Of a DNA stretch of 64,000 nt, positions 43,529 to 51,835 are shown one piece after another; positions within the stretch are counted from its first letter, which is position 1; each line of letters begins with the position of its first letter. Under the pieces are notes generated by a model that did no database searches, was not told the origin of the DNA, and was given only the letters and a program-made list of their open reading frames with translations. Made by a program: the position numbers and the translations under genes. The stretch spans positions 186,001 to 250,000 of the forward strand of contig CACYLW010000003.1 of the NCBI GenBank assembly GCA_902775345.1, in the 5' to 3' direction. The stretch is from an uncultured Eubacteriales bacterium (GTDB taxonomy: Bacteria; Bacillota; Clostridia; Peptostreptococcales; Anaerovoracaceae).

Positions 43529-44435
43529 ACTGATTGCGCGGCTCGACGCGGCGCTGCTTGGGGAGTTCCCGGCCGGTAAAGCTGATCCTGAAACAAGAGA
43601 TAAAGCTTCAGAGCACAGAAAAGGACTCCTCCTGGTGCTCATCGTGATCACACTGACCGCTGCTGTTACCGCAGCTGTCATGTACCTTGCATACCGCATC
43701 TCGCCGGCTGCAGGTGTGGTGATCGAAGCGATACTCACATGCTATCTGCTTGCGCAGACAAGTCTGAGGCGTGAGAGCATGAAGGTGTACCGCGAGCTGA
43801 AAGGCGGAACTATTGAGAGCGCAAGAAAAGCTGTCTCGATGATCGTAGGACGTGATACGGCCGTGCTTGACGGTACGGGAGTTACGAAAGCGGCAGTGGA
43901 GACTGTGGCGGAGAATTTCTCAGACGGAGTCATCGCTCCGATGCTGTATGCAGCCATCGGAGGTCCGGTTCTGGGTCTGACATATAAAGCCATAAACACC
44001 ATGGACTCCATGATCGGATATAAGAACGACAGGTATATGTGGTTTGGAACAGCAGCGGCAAGACTCGATGACATCGCGAATTACGTTCCGTCAAGAATAA
44101 GCGCGATCCTTCTTATAGCGGCGAGCGCGATAAGCGGTAAGAACTACGATGCTTCCCGTGCCTTTCGCATCTGGAAGCGCGACCGTTTCAATCATAAGAG
44201 CCCTAACGCCGCACAGACAGAAAGCGCGGCTGCCGGTTCCCTGGGACTGCAGCTGGCAGGGGACGCACAGTATTTCGGCAGAATAGTGAGCAAGCCGTTC
44301 ATAGGCGACAAAATAAGAGACATAGAAGCATACGATATAGTCAGGGTCAACCGCCTCATGACAGTTGCATCCTTTATGGGATTCACATTATGCACGCTTG
44401 CCATATACATCACTTACCTGACTGCCGTAAGATAA
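43413..44435 (+). CDS. cbiB: Adenosylcobinamide-phosphate synthase, membrane protein
   Basis: A 340-residue membrane enzyme that attaches (R)-1-amino-2-propanol phosphate to adenosylcobyric acid. The start at ATG 43413 is chosen for the GGAG 7 bases upstream; other ATG codons at 43410, 43422 and 43443 are possible. The conserved GDPHGIPHPIVWIG segment follows the first helix, and ETVAENFSDGVIAPMLYA, NTMDSMIGYKNDRY and KRDRFNHKSPNA are also family marks. Even with the latest start it overlaps cobC by 86 bases. Substrate comes from CobD, encoded next. Confidence 0.92.
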   Translation: MQEMSLLQLHMIAFAAGFVLDLMVGDPHGIPHPIVWIGKLIARLDAALLGEFPAGKADPETRDKASEHRKGLLLVLIVITLTAAVTAAVMYLAYRISPAAGVVIEAILTCYLLAQTSLRRESMKVYRELKGGTIESARKAVSMIVGRDTAVLDGTGVTKAAVETVAENFSDGVIAPMLYAAIGGPVLGLTYKAINTMDSMIGYKNDRYMWFGTAAARLDDIANYVPSRISAILLIAASAISGKNYDASRAFRIWKRDRFNHKSPNAAQTESAAAGSLGLQLAGDAQYFGRIVSKPFIGDKIRDIEAYDIVRVNRLMTVASFMGFTLCTLAIYITYLTAVR

Positions 44436-44458
44436 ACCAACGCAACAAGGACTCGCTA

Positions 44459-45562
44459 ATGGATCTTAGTAACAGCAACAGCAATAACAAAAACGATAAT
44501 CGAATAGAAACTCTTCATGGCGGGGATGTGTACAGGAATGAGGTGAGACTTGATTTTTCGGTCAATCTCAATCCTTTTCCAATGCCGCAGGAAGTGACTG
44601 AAGCGATGCAGGCCGGGATGTCAGAGGTGCATCAGTATCCGGATCCGTCTCAGCAGAAACTTCGTGAGGGGATAGCTTCTCTTAAAGGCCTTGACACTGA
44701 AAATGTCATATGCGGAAACGGCGCGTCAGAACTCCTTATGGCTGCAGTACATGCGGTAAGACCCAAGAAGGCACTCGTTGCGGCGCCATGTTATGCAGGC
44801 TATGCTGTGGCTCTTAAGGCTGAAGATGCAGAGATCGAAGAGTATCTGCTTGATGAGGAGCAGGACTTTGCTGTAGATGCAGGCATACTGGATCAGATCA
44901 CTGATGAGACCGGGATGGTATTCATCGCTGACCCAAACAACCCGAACGGAAGACTGATCGAACCTGAGCTCAAAAGGGCGATAATTGAAAAATGCGAAGA
45001 ATGCGGTGCTGTGCTGGTGATAGATGAATGTTTCTACCCGCTGACCGCGGCAGGGACAGAGAGAATGGAACTTACGGATAATGCCCTCCATCTGAGGGCG
45101 TTTACCAAGACCTTTGCAATACCGGGCATAAGGATCGGATACATGCTGTCACGAAACACAAGGATGCTGGAAAGGATAAAAAAGCATCTGCCTGAATGGA
45201 ATGTTTCGAGGATAGCAGAGCGGACGGGAGAGGCTGCCGCTGAGGTACTTGCGTCCGGTGATTACCTTGAGGAGTCAGTCCGGCTGATAAAGAGGGAGAG
45301 GGAATACCTCACGGAGCAGATCGAAAAGCTCGGAATAAAAGTATATGGAAGCGATACGAATTATCTGCTCATAAAAAGCGGACCGGAACTGTATGAAAAG
45401 CTTCTTGAAAGAGGGATACTGATCAGACGGTGCGCGAATTTCAGCGGACTTGATGATACGTATTTCAGGATCGCAGTAAGACAGCATGAAGACAACACGG
45501 AACTGATAAGAATTCTCGGTAAAGTTTTCAGCAGCAAAGAAATCACAGGATATGACAGGTAG
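44459..45562 (+). CDS. cobD: L-threonine-O-3-phosphate decarboxylase
   Basis: A 367-residue PLP enzyme of aminotransferase fold that makes (R)-1-amino-2-propanol phosphate for CbiB. The start is the ATG of MDLSNSNSNNKN with AAGG upstream; the Asn-rich first 17 residues are probably disordered. Motifs: HGGDVYRNE, LDFSVNLNPFPMP, CGNGASELL, IADPNNPNGRL and the PLP lysine in AFTKTFAIPGIRIGYM (near 217). Fold type alone would also fit HisC, but the gene neighbours and HGG start fit CobD. Confidence 0.92.
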   Translation: MDLSNSNSNNKNDNRIETLHGGDVYRNEVRLDFSVNLNPFPMPQEVTEAMQAGMSEVHQYPDPSQQKLREGIASLKGLDTENVICGNGASELLMAAVHAVRPKKALVAAPCYAGYAVALKAEDAEIEEYLLDEEQDFAVDAGILDQITDETGMVFIADPNNPNGRLIEPELKRAIIEKCEECGAVLVIDECFYPLTAAGTERMELTDNALHLRAFTKTFAIPGIRIGYMLSRNTRMLERIKKHLPEWNVSRIAERTGEAAAEVLASGDYLEESVRLIKREREYLTEQIEKLGIKVYGSDTNYLLIKSGPELYEKLLERGILIRRCANFSGLDDTYFRIAVRQHEDNTELIRILGKVFSSKEITGYDR

Positions 45563-45568
45563 ATAATC

Positions 45569-46213
45569 ATGACAGAACATGTGAAACCTCAGGACATTGA
45601 AGCGAGAAGCTTTGAAATAATAGCGAAGGAGCTTGCAGACAGGGGGATCGTACTCGATACAGACAAGGACCTGATAATCAGGCGCGCGATACACACCTCT
45701 GCAGACTTTGATTATGCCCATACGCTCTGTTTCTCGGATGATGCGGTAAATACCGCAAGGAAGCTGATCCTTGAAGGAGCAGATATCGTTACCGACACAA
45801 ACATGGCCCTGACCGGGATCAATAAAAAGAAGCTGGCTTCTTTTGGCGGCAGCGTCCACTGCTACATGGCAGACGAAACCGTTGCTGCGGAGGCAAGGGA
45901 GCGTCAGATAACCAGGGCTTCCGTAAGCATGGAACATGCTGCGCGTGATGCGAAGGAGGCGGGAAGGAAGACCATATTTGCCATAGGCAATGCTCCGACG
46001 GCGCTGATCACACTCAGGGAGATGTACGATAAGGGCAGCTTTGTACCGGACTTTGTTATAGGAGTTCCGGTGGGCTTCGTCAATGTGGTCGAGTCAAAAG
46101 AACTGATACTTGAGACTGACATACCACATATCATAAACCGCGGCCGCAAGGGCGGCAGCAATGTAGCGGCAGCCATTGTGAATGCGCTGCTGTATACGAT
46201 GGAACAGAAATGA
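45569..46213 (+). CDS. cbiC: Cobalt-precorrin-8 methylmutase
   Basis: A 214-residue enzyme that moves the methyl group from C-11 to C-12 to give cobyrinic acid. The active His is in RRAIHTSADFDYAHTL (near 43); GADIVTDTNMALTGI, AIGNAPTALITL and VGFVNVVESKE are conserved family segments. It begins 6 bases after cobD and its TGA overlaps the ATG of cbiD (ATGA). Cytoplasmic. Confidence 0.95.
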   Translation: MTEHVKPQDIEARSFEIIAKELADRGIVLDTDKDLIIRRAIHTSADFDYAHTLCFSDDAVNTARKLILEGADIVTDTNMALTGINKKKLASFGGSVHCYMADETVAAEARERQITRASVSMEHAARDAKEAGRKTIFAIGNAPTALITLREMYDKGSFVPDFVIGVPVGFVNVVESKELILETDIPHIINRGRKGGSNVAAAIVNALLYTMEQK

Positions 46214-47337
46214 TGGACAGTAAACTCAGAAGCGGATTCACGACAGGGAGCTGCGCTGCTGCCGCTGCCAAGGCGGCTGCATGGATGCTCCTTACGGGAA
46301 CAGAGAAAACGGATATCTCTGTCATCACCCCGAAGGGTGCCGCTTTTGATGCAAAGATCCTTGATATACAAAGGACGGCGGACAGCGTTAAATGTGCTGT
46401 CAGGAAAGATGGCGGAGATGATCCGGATGTCACGACCGGAGCCCTCATATATGCCGAAGTCAGGCTTTCTGATGATGAAGGCGTAAGGCTGGACGGAGGA
46501 GAGGGTGTCGGCAGAGTGACCCGACCGGGACTCGACCAGCCTGTGGGAGCGGCTGCGATCAACTCAGTGCCCCGCGCTATGATAAACCGGGAAGTGTCTG
46601 AAGCCGCGGAGGCGTACGGCTACGAAGGCGGCTTTGACGTGATCATCTCGGTTCCGGGCGGTGAAGAGATAGCTGCACGCACGTTCAATCCAAGGCTCGG
46701 GATCGAGGGAGGCATATCCATCATAGGAACATCCGGAGTCGTAGAGCCGATGAGTGAGAAGGCGATACTCGATACGATCAGAGTAGAGCTGAGACAGCAG
46801 AAGGCTGAAGGCTGCAGAACCGCGTTCATTTCTCCGGGCAACTACGGACTGGACTTCATGAAGGAAACCTACGGAATGGATCTGGACCGCAGCGTAAAGT
46901 GCAGCAACTACATCGGCCTGACGGTCGACATGATAAAGGAACTCGGCTTTGAAGGGATGCTGCTTACAGGACATGCCGGCAAGCTGGTAAAGGTAGCCGG
47001 CGGCATCATGAACACACACTCCCGCGAGGCTGACTGCCGCATGGAGATAATCGCTGCTGCCTCTGCAAAAGAAGGGGCAGGCACAGAACTGATACTCAGC
47101 ATACTCGGCTGTCTGACTACCGAGGAGGCTTTCACAAAGCTCAGGGGAGCGGACGAAGCCATGGCTGAAAGCGTGGCGTCAAGACTGATGGACGGCATAC
47201 TCGCCAGCCTCAGCAGAAGGTCAGGAGGCGGACTCCATATAGAGTGCATCATGTATACTAAAGAGAACGGACTCATCGCGGCATCTGACGGAGCCGTAGA
47301 GATGATCCGGAATAACAGGGAGCAGTGGAATGGATAA
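46210..47337 (+). CDS. cbiD: Cobalt-precorrin-5B C1-methyltransferase
   Basis: A 375-residue CbiD, which methylates C-1 during ring contraction of the anaerobic route. The N-terminus LRSGFTTGSCAAAAAKAA and later GGVGRVTRPGL-like and VPGGEEIAARTFNPRLGIEGGISI segments are diagnostic; GHAGKLVKVAGG lies in the C-terminal half. Presence of cbiD marks the oxygen-independent pathway. It overlaps cbiC by 4 bases and cbiF by 8. Confidence 0.96.
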   Translation: MMDSKLRSGFTTGSCAAAAAKAAAWMLLTGTEKTDISVITPKGAAFDAKILDIQRTADSVKCAVRKDGGDDPDVTTGALIYAEVRLSDDEGVRLDGGEGVGRVTRPGLDQPVGAAAINSVPRAMINREVSEAAEAYGYEGGFDVIISVPGGEEIAARTFNPRLGIEGGISIIGTSGVVEPMSEKAILDTIRVELRQQKAEGCRTAFISPGNYGLDFMKETYGMDLDRSVKCSNYIGLTVDMIKELGFEGMLLTGHAGKLVKVAGGIMNTHSREADCRMEIIAAASAKEGAGTELILSILGCLTTEEAFTKLRGADEAMAESVASRLMDGILASLSRRSGGGLHIECIMYTKENGLIAASDGAVEMIRNNREQWNG

Positions 47338-48100
47338 GAAGCAGGTATATTTCGTAGGAGCCGGACCCGGTGCGGCTGACCTTATAACAGTAAGAGGCGC
47401 GAAGCTCATCGCAGACGCGGACGTTGTCATTTACGCGGGTTCACTCGTGAATCCCGATCTGCTCAGCTATGCCCGTGAGGGAGCGGAGATACACAACAGC
47501 GCATACATGACACTCGGGGAAGTACTCGATGTGATGAAGCGCGCTGCGGCAGAAAACAAGACCGTGGTCAGGCTCCATACCGGCGATCCGAGCCTTTACG
47601 GAGCTGTGAGGGAACAGATGGACGCGCTCGATGAACTCGGAATAACATTTGAGTCGTGTCCGGGAGTATCTGCGGCTTTCGGAGCTGCCGCTGCCATGGA
47701 CCTCGAGTATACGCTGCCGGGACTCTCGCAGTCCCTTGTGATAACACGCATGGCAGGACGCACGGCTGTGCCTGAAAAGGAAAGCATCGAAAGCTGGGCC
47801 GCGCACGGCTCGACCATGGCGATATACCTCAGCACGGGAATGCTCGAAGAGCTCAGCAGAAGGCTGATAGCCGGAGGGTACAGGGAAGATACGCCGGCTG
47901 CCATAATATACAAGGCTACATGGCCTGATGAAGAATACTATTTCTGCAAGACAGCCGATCTGGCTGCAGTTGCCGCCGAACACGGCATCACAAAGACAGC
48001 ACTCATTCTGGTGGGCGATGCCATAGGCAGATCCGGATACGAGAAATCGAAATTATATGACGAGACTTTTTCAACAGAGTTCCGTGAGGCGAAGAAGTAA
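47330..48100 (+). CDS. cbiF: Cobalt-precorrin-4 C11-methyltransferase
   Basis: A 256-residue SAM-dependent methyltransferase of the corrin/siroheme family. The glycine-rich SAM segment VGAGPGAADLITVRGA opens the protein; VIYAGSLVNPDLL, RLHTGDPSLYGAVREQ and TRMAGRTAVPEKE distinguish the C-11 enzyme. It acts after CbiH and before CbiG in ring modification. It overlaps cbiD by 8 bases. Confidence 0.95.
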   Translation: MDKKQVYFVGAGPGAADLITVRGAKLIADADVVIYAGSLVNPDLLSYAREGAEIHNSAYMTLGEVLDVMKRAAAENKTVVRLHTGDPSLYGAVREQMDALDELGITFESCPGVSAAFGAAAAMDLEYTLPGLSQSLVITRMAGRTAVPEKESIESWAAHGSTMAIYLSTGMLEELSRRLIAGGYREDTPAAIIYKATWPDEEYYFCKTADLAAVAAEHGITKTALILVGDAIGRSGYEKSKLYDETFSTEFREAKK

Positions 48101-48102
48101 AA

Positions 48103-49059
48103 ATGAGGATAAAAACACTTTACTTTACAGATAAAGGAAAAGCGTTAGCTGAAAGACTTAAAGACGGACTGTCAGGGCATGACGTGACAGTAGTGCCTAA
48201 AGGAGTGCCTCTTGCTTTTGTATGCGGTGATGCTTTCGTTGATAATGAGGCGCTTGTGTTTATCGGCGCTGCAGGAATAGCCGTCAGAGCTATTTCTCCC
48301 TTCGTGAGCGACAAACTGAAAGACCCTCCGGTCATAGTAATAGATGAGAACGGGAATTATGTGGTACCTATACTTTCCGGACATGTAGGAGGAGCCAACA
48401 GCCTCGCGCTTGAAGTTGCTGATATTCTCGAAGCTCAGCCGGTGATCACTACGGCGACGGATGTGAGCGGTGCATTTCCGGTAGATGTATTTGCTAAGGA
48501 AAATGAGCTCAGGATCGCCAACCGCGACGGCATCGCGAAGGTATCATCTTCTGCGCTTGGAGGAAAGCCGGTGACCATATGCATAAAGGATTATCCACCT
48601 GAGGGACCGGTGGATGTGCTGATAGCAGATGAAGCTGCGGCAAAAGGTCTCAGGGACTCAGCAAAAATTGTTCTTTGCCCTAAGCAGTATGCGATCGGCA
48701 TGGGCTGCCGCAAAGACAAACCGTTCGAAGACCTCAGGGCATTCGCTGAAGAAGTCCTGGCCGAAAACGGGATAGACATAAGCGATGCGGGCTGCATCGC
48801 GACGATAGACATAAAAAAGGATGAAGAAGGGCTGAAACGTCTGTCGCAGGCATGGCGCATGCCGCTGATCACCTTCGACGCCGGGCTGCTGGCAAAGGCA
48901 GAAGGAAGCTTCAGCCATTCCGACACAGTCATGGAAAAGGTCGGAGTAGATAACGTATGCGAGCGCGCAGCGGTGCTGGCTGCCGGCAGAGGATCACAGA
49001 TCATAGTAAAAAAGACTGCCCGTGACGGGATGACCATTGCGGTCGCGGAGAAAAAGTAA
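48103..49059 (+). CDS. cbiG: Cobalt-precorrin-5A hydrolase
   Basis: A 318-residue CbiG that opens the delta-lactone of cobalt-precorrin-5A and releases acetaldehyde. The N-terminal region has FIGAAGIAVRAISPFV and LSGHVGGANSLALEVA, the central linker contains VTTATD-like ITTATDVSGAFPVD, and the C-terminal CobE-like part has GMGCRKDKPFEDL. All parts are present and in order. It starts 2 bases after cbiF and shares one base with cbiH. Confidence 0.95.
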   Translation: MRIKTLYFTDKGKALAERLKDGLSGHDVTVVPKGVPLAFVCGDAFVDNEALVFIGAAGIAVRAISPFVSDKLKDPPVIVIDENGNYVVPILSGHVGGANSLALEVADILEAQPVITTATDVSGAFPVDVFAKENELRIANRDGIAKVSSSALGGKPVTICIKDYPPEGPVDVLIADEAAAKGLRDSAKIVLCPKQYAIGMGCRKDKPFEDLRAFAEEVLAENGIDISDAGCIATIDIKKDEEGLKRLSQAWRMPLITFDAGLLAKAEGSFSHSDTVMEKVGVDNVCERAAVLAAGRGSQIIVKKTARDGMTIAVAEKK

Positions 49060-49832
49060 TGACAGGCAATATGGAGATGAAAAACAACGTTAAGGGATGC
49101 ATAGCAGTGGTCGGCATGGGTCCGGGAAGGGAATCGATGATGACACAACAGGCTCTTCAGGCACTTGATGCTGCTGATGTCATTGTTGGATATACCGTAT
49201 ATCTGGAACTCCTCGGCGAGAGATTCAGTGGCAAGGAACTTCTTTCGACTCCTATGAAGCAGGAGACGGAACGCTGTAGGCTTGCGTTCGCGGAAGCGGC
49301 CAAGGGAAAAAGCGTTGCAATGGTATGCAGCGGAGACGCAGGCATATACGGCATGGCATCACTGATGTTTGAGGTAAAAGAGGAACTCGGCGGGGATGCA
49401 GCCGGTGTGGATATAAACGTTATCCCGGGTATCACCGCAGCTTCAAGCGGGGCGGCTGTCCTCGGAGCGCCGCTCAATCACGACTTCTGCGTCATAAGTC
49501 TGTCAGACCTGCTCACTCCGTGGGAACTCATCGAAAAGAGACTAAGAGCGGCTGCTGAGGGAGACTTCGCTGTCGCGATATATAATCCGTCGAGCAAAAA
49601 GAGACATGACTACCTGCAGAAAGCATGCGATATTCTTCTTGAAACCGTTGAGCCGGAAAGAGCCTGCGGCTATGTACGCAGCATCGGCCGTGACGGAGAA
49701 GAGTTCCGCACATGCACTCTGGCAGAGCTGAGAGATACTGAAGTGGACATGTTCACGACGGTGTTCATCGGCAATTCACAGAGCCGCGTCACAGACGGCA
49801 GGCTCATTACACCGAGGGGATACAAGCTATGA
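49059..49832 (+). CDS. cbiH: Cobalt-precorrin-3 C17-methyltransferase
   Basis: A 257-residue methyltransferase that methylates C-17 and drives ring contraction. The SAM site VVGMGPGRESMMTQQA, the GYTVYLELL segment, MVCSGDAGIYGMA, and AAVLGAPLNHDFCVISLSD are family marks of CbiH/CobJ. It lacks the C-terminal iron-sulphur extension seen in some homologues. The start ATG shares one base with the cbiG stop (TAATG). Confidence 0.95.
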   Translation: MTGNMEMKNNVKGCIAVVGMGPGRESMMTQQALQALDAADVIVGYTVYLELLGERFSGKELLSTPMKQETERCRLAFAEAAKGKSVAMVCSGDAGIYGMASLMFEVKEELGGDAAGVDINVIPGITAASSGAAVLGAPLNHDFCVISLSDLLTPWELIEKRLRAAAEGDFAVAIYNPSSKKRHDYLQKACDILLETVEPERACGYVRSIGRDGEEFRTCTLAELRDTEVDMFTTVFIGNSQSRVTDGRLITPRGYKL

Positions 49833-51835
49833 AAAAACCTCTAATATTCTCGGGAACTACAGAGGGAAGAAGGCTCTCTGAAAAGCTGACCGCATCCGGA
49901 ACGGCGCACATCGTGTGTGTAGCTACCGAATACGGCGAGCTTGTCATGGAGCCAAGCGGATTTGCCGATGTGCGCAGAGGACGCATGACTGCTCTTGAGA
50001 TGTACGACCTGATGAAGTCTGAAGCAGACATAGTATTTGATGCCACACATCCATATGCAGCAGATGTTTCGCATAACATCCTTACAGCATGTCTGGCGGC
50101 GGACAGGAAATACGTAAGGATACTCAGAGACACGGACAGCGAACTGTTTCCGGAGGATGCCGACATCCGCATGTTCGATAACTCAGCGGCATGTGCTGAC
50201 GCGCTTGCTGCGACTGAAGGAAACATACTCCTCACTACAGGCAGCAAGGAACTGGGTATCTACACGGCTGATGAAGGTATAAGGAGAAGGCTTTACGCGA
50301 GGGTCCTGCCTTCACGAGAGAGCATCTCCCTGTGCGAGGAGGCGGGCCTCAGCGGCAAGCACATAATTGCGATGCAGGGTCCTTTCAGCATGGAAACAGA
50401 CCTGGCACTGATAAAACAGTTCGGTATCAGGACACTGGTGACCAAGTCCAGCGGATCAGCCGGCGGAGCTCCTGAAAAGATAAGGGCAGCTGCCGAAGCG
50501 GGGATCCCTGTGTATATGATCGGACGTCCGTCTGAAGAGACGGGTCTGTCAGTTAATGAGGCGCTGGCAAAGCACTTCGGCCTGAGAAGCCGGATGACCG
50601 TAGATCTGATCGGCATAGGTCCCGGAGGCAAGGATCTTCTTACCGCTGATGCGGCTGAAGTGATCAGCAGAGCCGGCATACTGTTCGGAGCCGCGCGCAT
50701 GATAAACGGCTATGAATGCAGAAAGGCATACCCGTACTACAGAGCTGAGGATATTATACCTGTACTCGAAAAAGAGATGCCTGAAAGAGCTGCTGTTCTG
50801 TTCTCCGGCGACACCGGATTCTACAGCGGCGCTGCGAAACTTGCGCCGGCCTTAAGGGAGTGGGCACACGCATCAGGTACGGAGTGCACGGTAAATGTTC
50901 ATCCGGGAATATCTTCTTTTGCTTACCTTGCAGCTAAGGCAGGTGTCAGCTATCAGGATGCGAAACTGGTGAGCATACATGGCTGCTCGGATGACAGAAG
51001 AGCAGCAGTTGAGCTTTTGGACTCAGTCAAACATAATGAAAAGACATTCGTTCTCCTTTCAGGCGCAGGAGACGTGAAACTGATGGGGGAGCTGCTCAGG
51101 ACGAACGGACTCGGAAGCGCGGTGATAATACTCGGATTCCAGCTGTCGTATCCTGAGGAAATAGTTGGGATCATACGTGCTGAAGACTGCGGAAAGGTAA
51201 CAGAACCGGGACTTTACACGGCGATAGTGATCAACGAAAAGCCTGAGGCAAAGAAAATAATTCCTCTTATCGGAGATGACGAAATGATAAGGGGAAAGGT
51301 GCCTATGACCAAGGAGAACATCAGGCACCTCAGCATAATGAAGCTCGGCCTTACAGAAGGGGCAACGGTATACGACATAGGAAGCGGAACGGGATCTGTG
51401 GCCTGTGAGATCGCAGCACAGAGCAGCAGCCTTAAGGTATACGCGATAGAGAAGAAGGAAGAGGCCTGCAGCCTTATAGAGCAGAATGCTGCAAAATTCG
51501 GCCTTTCGAACATACAGATAATAAAGGGAACTGCTCCTGACGCACTCGAAGGACTCGAGCCTCCGACACACGCATTCATCGGAGGAAGCTCAGGAGAACT
51601 TAAAGAGATACTCACAGTGCTGAACCGCACGGGCGGAAGCGTCCGGGTCGTAATAAACGCCGTGAGCCTTGAGACCATAGCTGAGATACAGAGTGCTCTC
51701 AGGGAATTCGGTACAAGCGATCTTTCCGTAGAACAGATATCGGTCAGCAGGGCAAGGGAACTCGGAAGCTATCATCTCATGACAGCAGAGAATCCTGTGA
51801 TGATAGCATCATTCACGCTCGGAGGAAGATCATGA
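49829..51835 (+). CDS. cbiJ-cbiE-cbiT: Triple fusion: CbiJ reductase - CbiE - CbiT
   Basis: A 668-residue fusion of three consecutive corrin enzymes. Residues 1-250 are CbiJ, the NADH-dependent cobalt-precorrin-6A reductase (LIFSGTTEGRRLSEKL, FDATHPYAADVSHN, VTKSSGSAGGAPEKI). Residues about 256-460 are the C-5 methyltransferase CbiE (VDLIGIGPGGKDLLT, VLFSGDTGFYSGA). Residues about 485-668 are CbiT, the C-15 methyltransferase/decarboxylase (VPMTKENIRHLSIMKL, SAM loop YDIGSGTGSVACEI near 515). CbiE-CbiT fusion is common (CobL type); adding CbiJ in front is less so. The start overlaps cbiH by 4 bases and the end overlaps cbiA by 4. Confidence 0.93.
   Translation: MKKPLIFSGTTEGRRLSEKLTASGTAHIVCVATEYGELVMEPSGFADVRRGRMTALEMYDLMKSEADIVFDATHPYAADVSHNILTACLAADRKYVRILRDTDSELFPEDADIRMFDNSAACADALAATEGNILLTTGSKELGIYTADEGIRRRLYARVLPSRESISLCEEAGLSGKHIIAMQGPFSMETDLALIKQFGIRTLVTKSSGSAGGAPEKIRAAAEAGIPVYMIGRPSEETGLSVNEALAKHFGLRSRMTVDLIGIGPGGKDLLTADAAEVISRAGILFGAARMINGYECRKAYPYYRAEDIIPVLEKEMPERAAVLFSGDTGFYSGAAKLAPALREWAHASGTECTVNVHPGISSFAYLAAKAGVSYQDAKLVSIHGCSDDRRAAVELLDSVKHNEKTFVLLSGAGDVKLMGELLRTNGLGSAVIILGFQLSYPEEIVGIIRAEDCGKVTEPGLYTAIVINEKPEAKKIIPLIGDDEMIRGKVPMTKENIRHLSIMKLGLTEGATVYDIGSGTGSVACEIAAQSSSLKVYAIEKKEEACSLIEQNAAKFGLSNIQIIKGTAPDALEGLEPPTHAFIGGSSGELKEILTVLNRTGGSVRVVINAVSLETIAEIQSALREFGTSDLSVEQISVSRARELGSYHLMTAENPVMIASFTLGGRS

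Noticed and set aside
42746-43738. 330-codon open frame on the - strand across cobS-cobC-cbiB
   Set aside because: Crosses three well-supported + strand genes and has no conserved motif or ribosome site.
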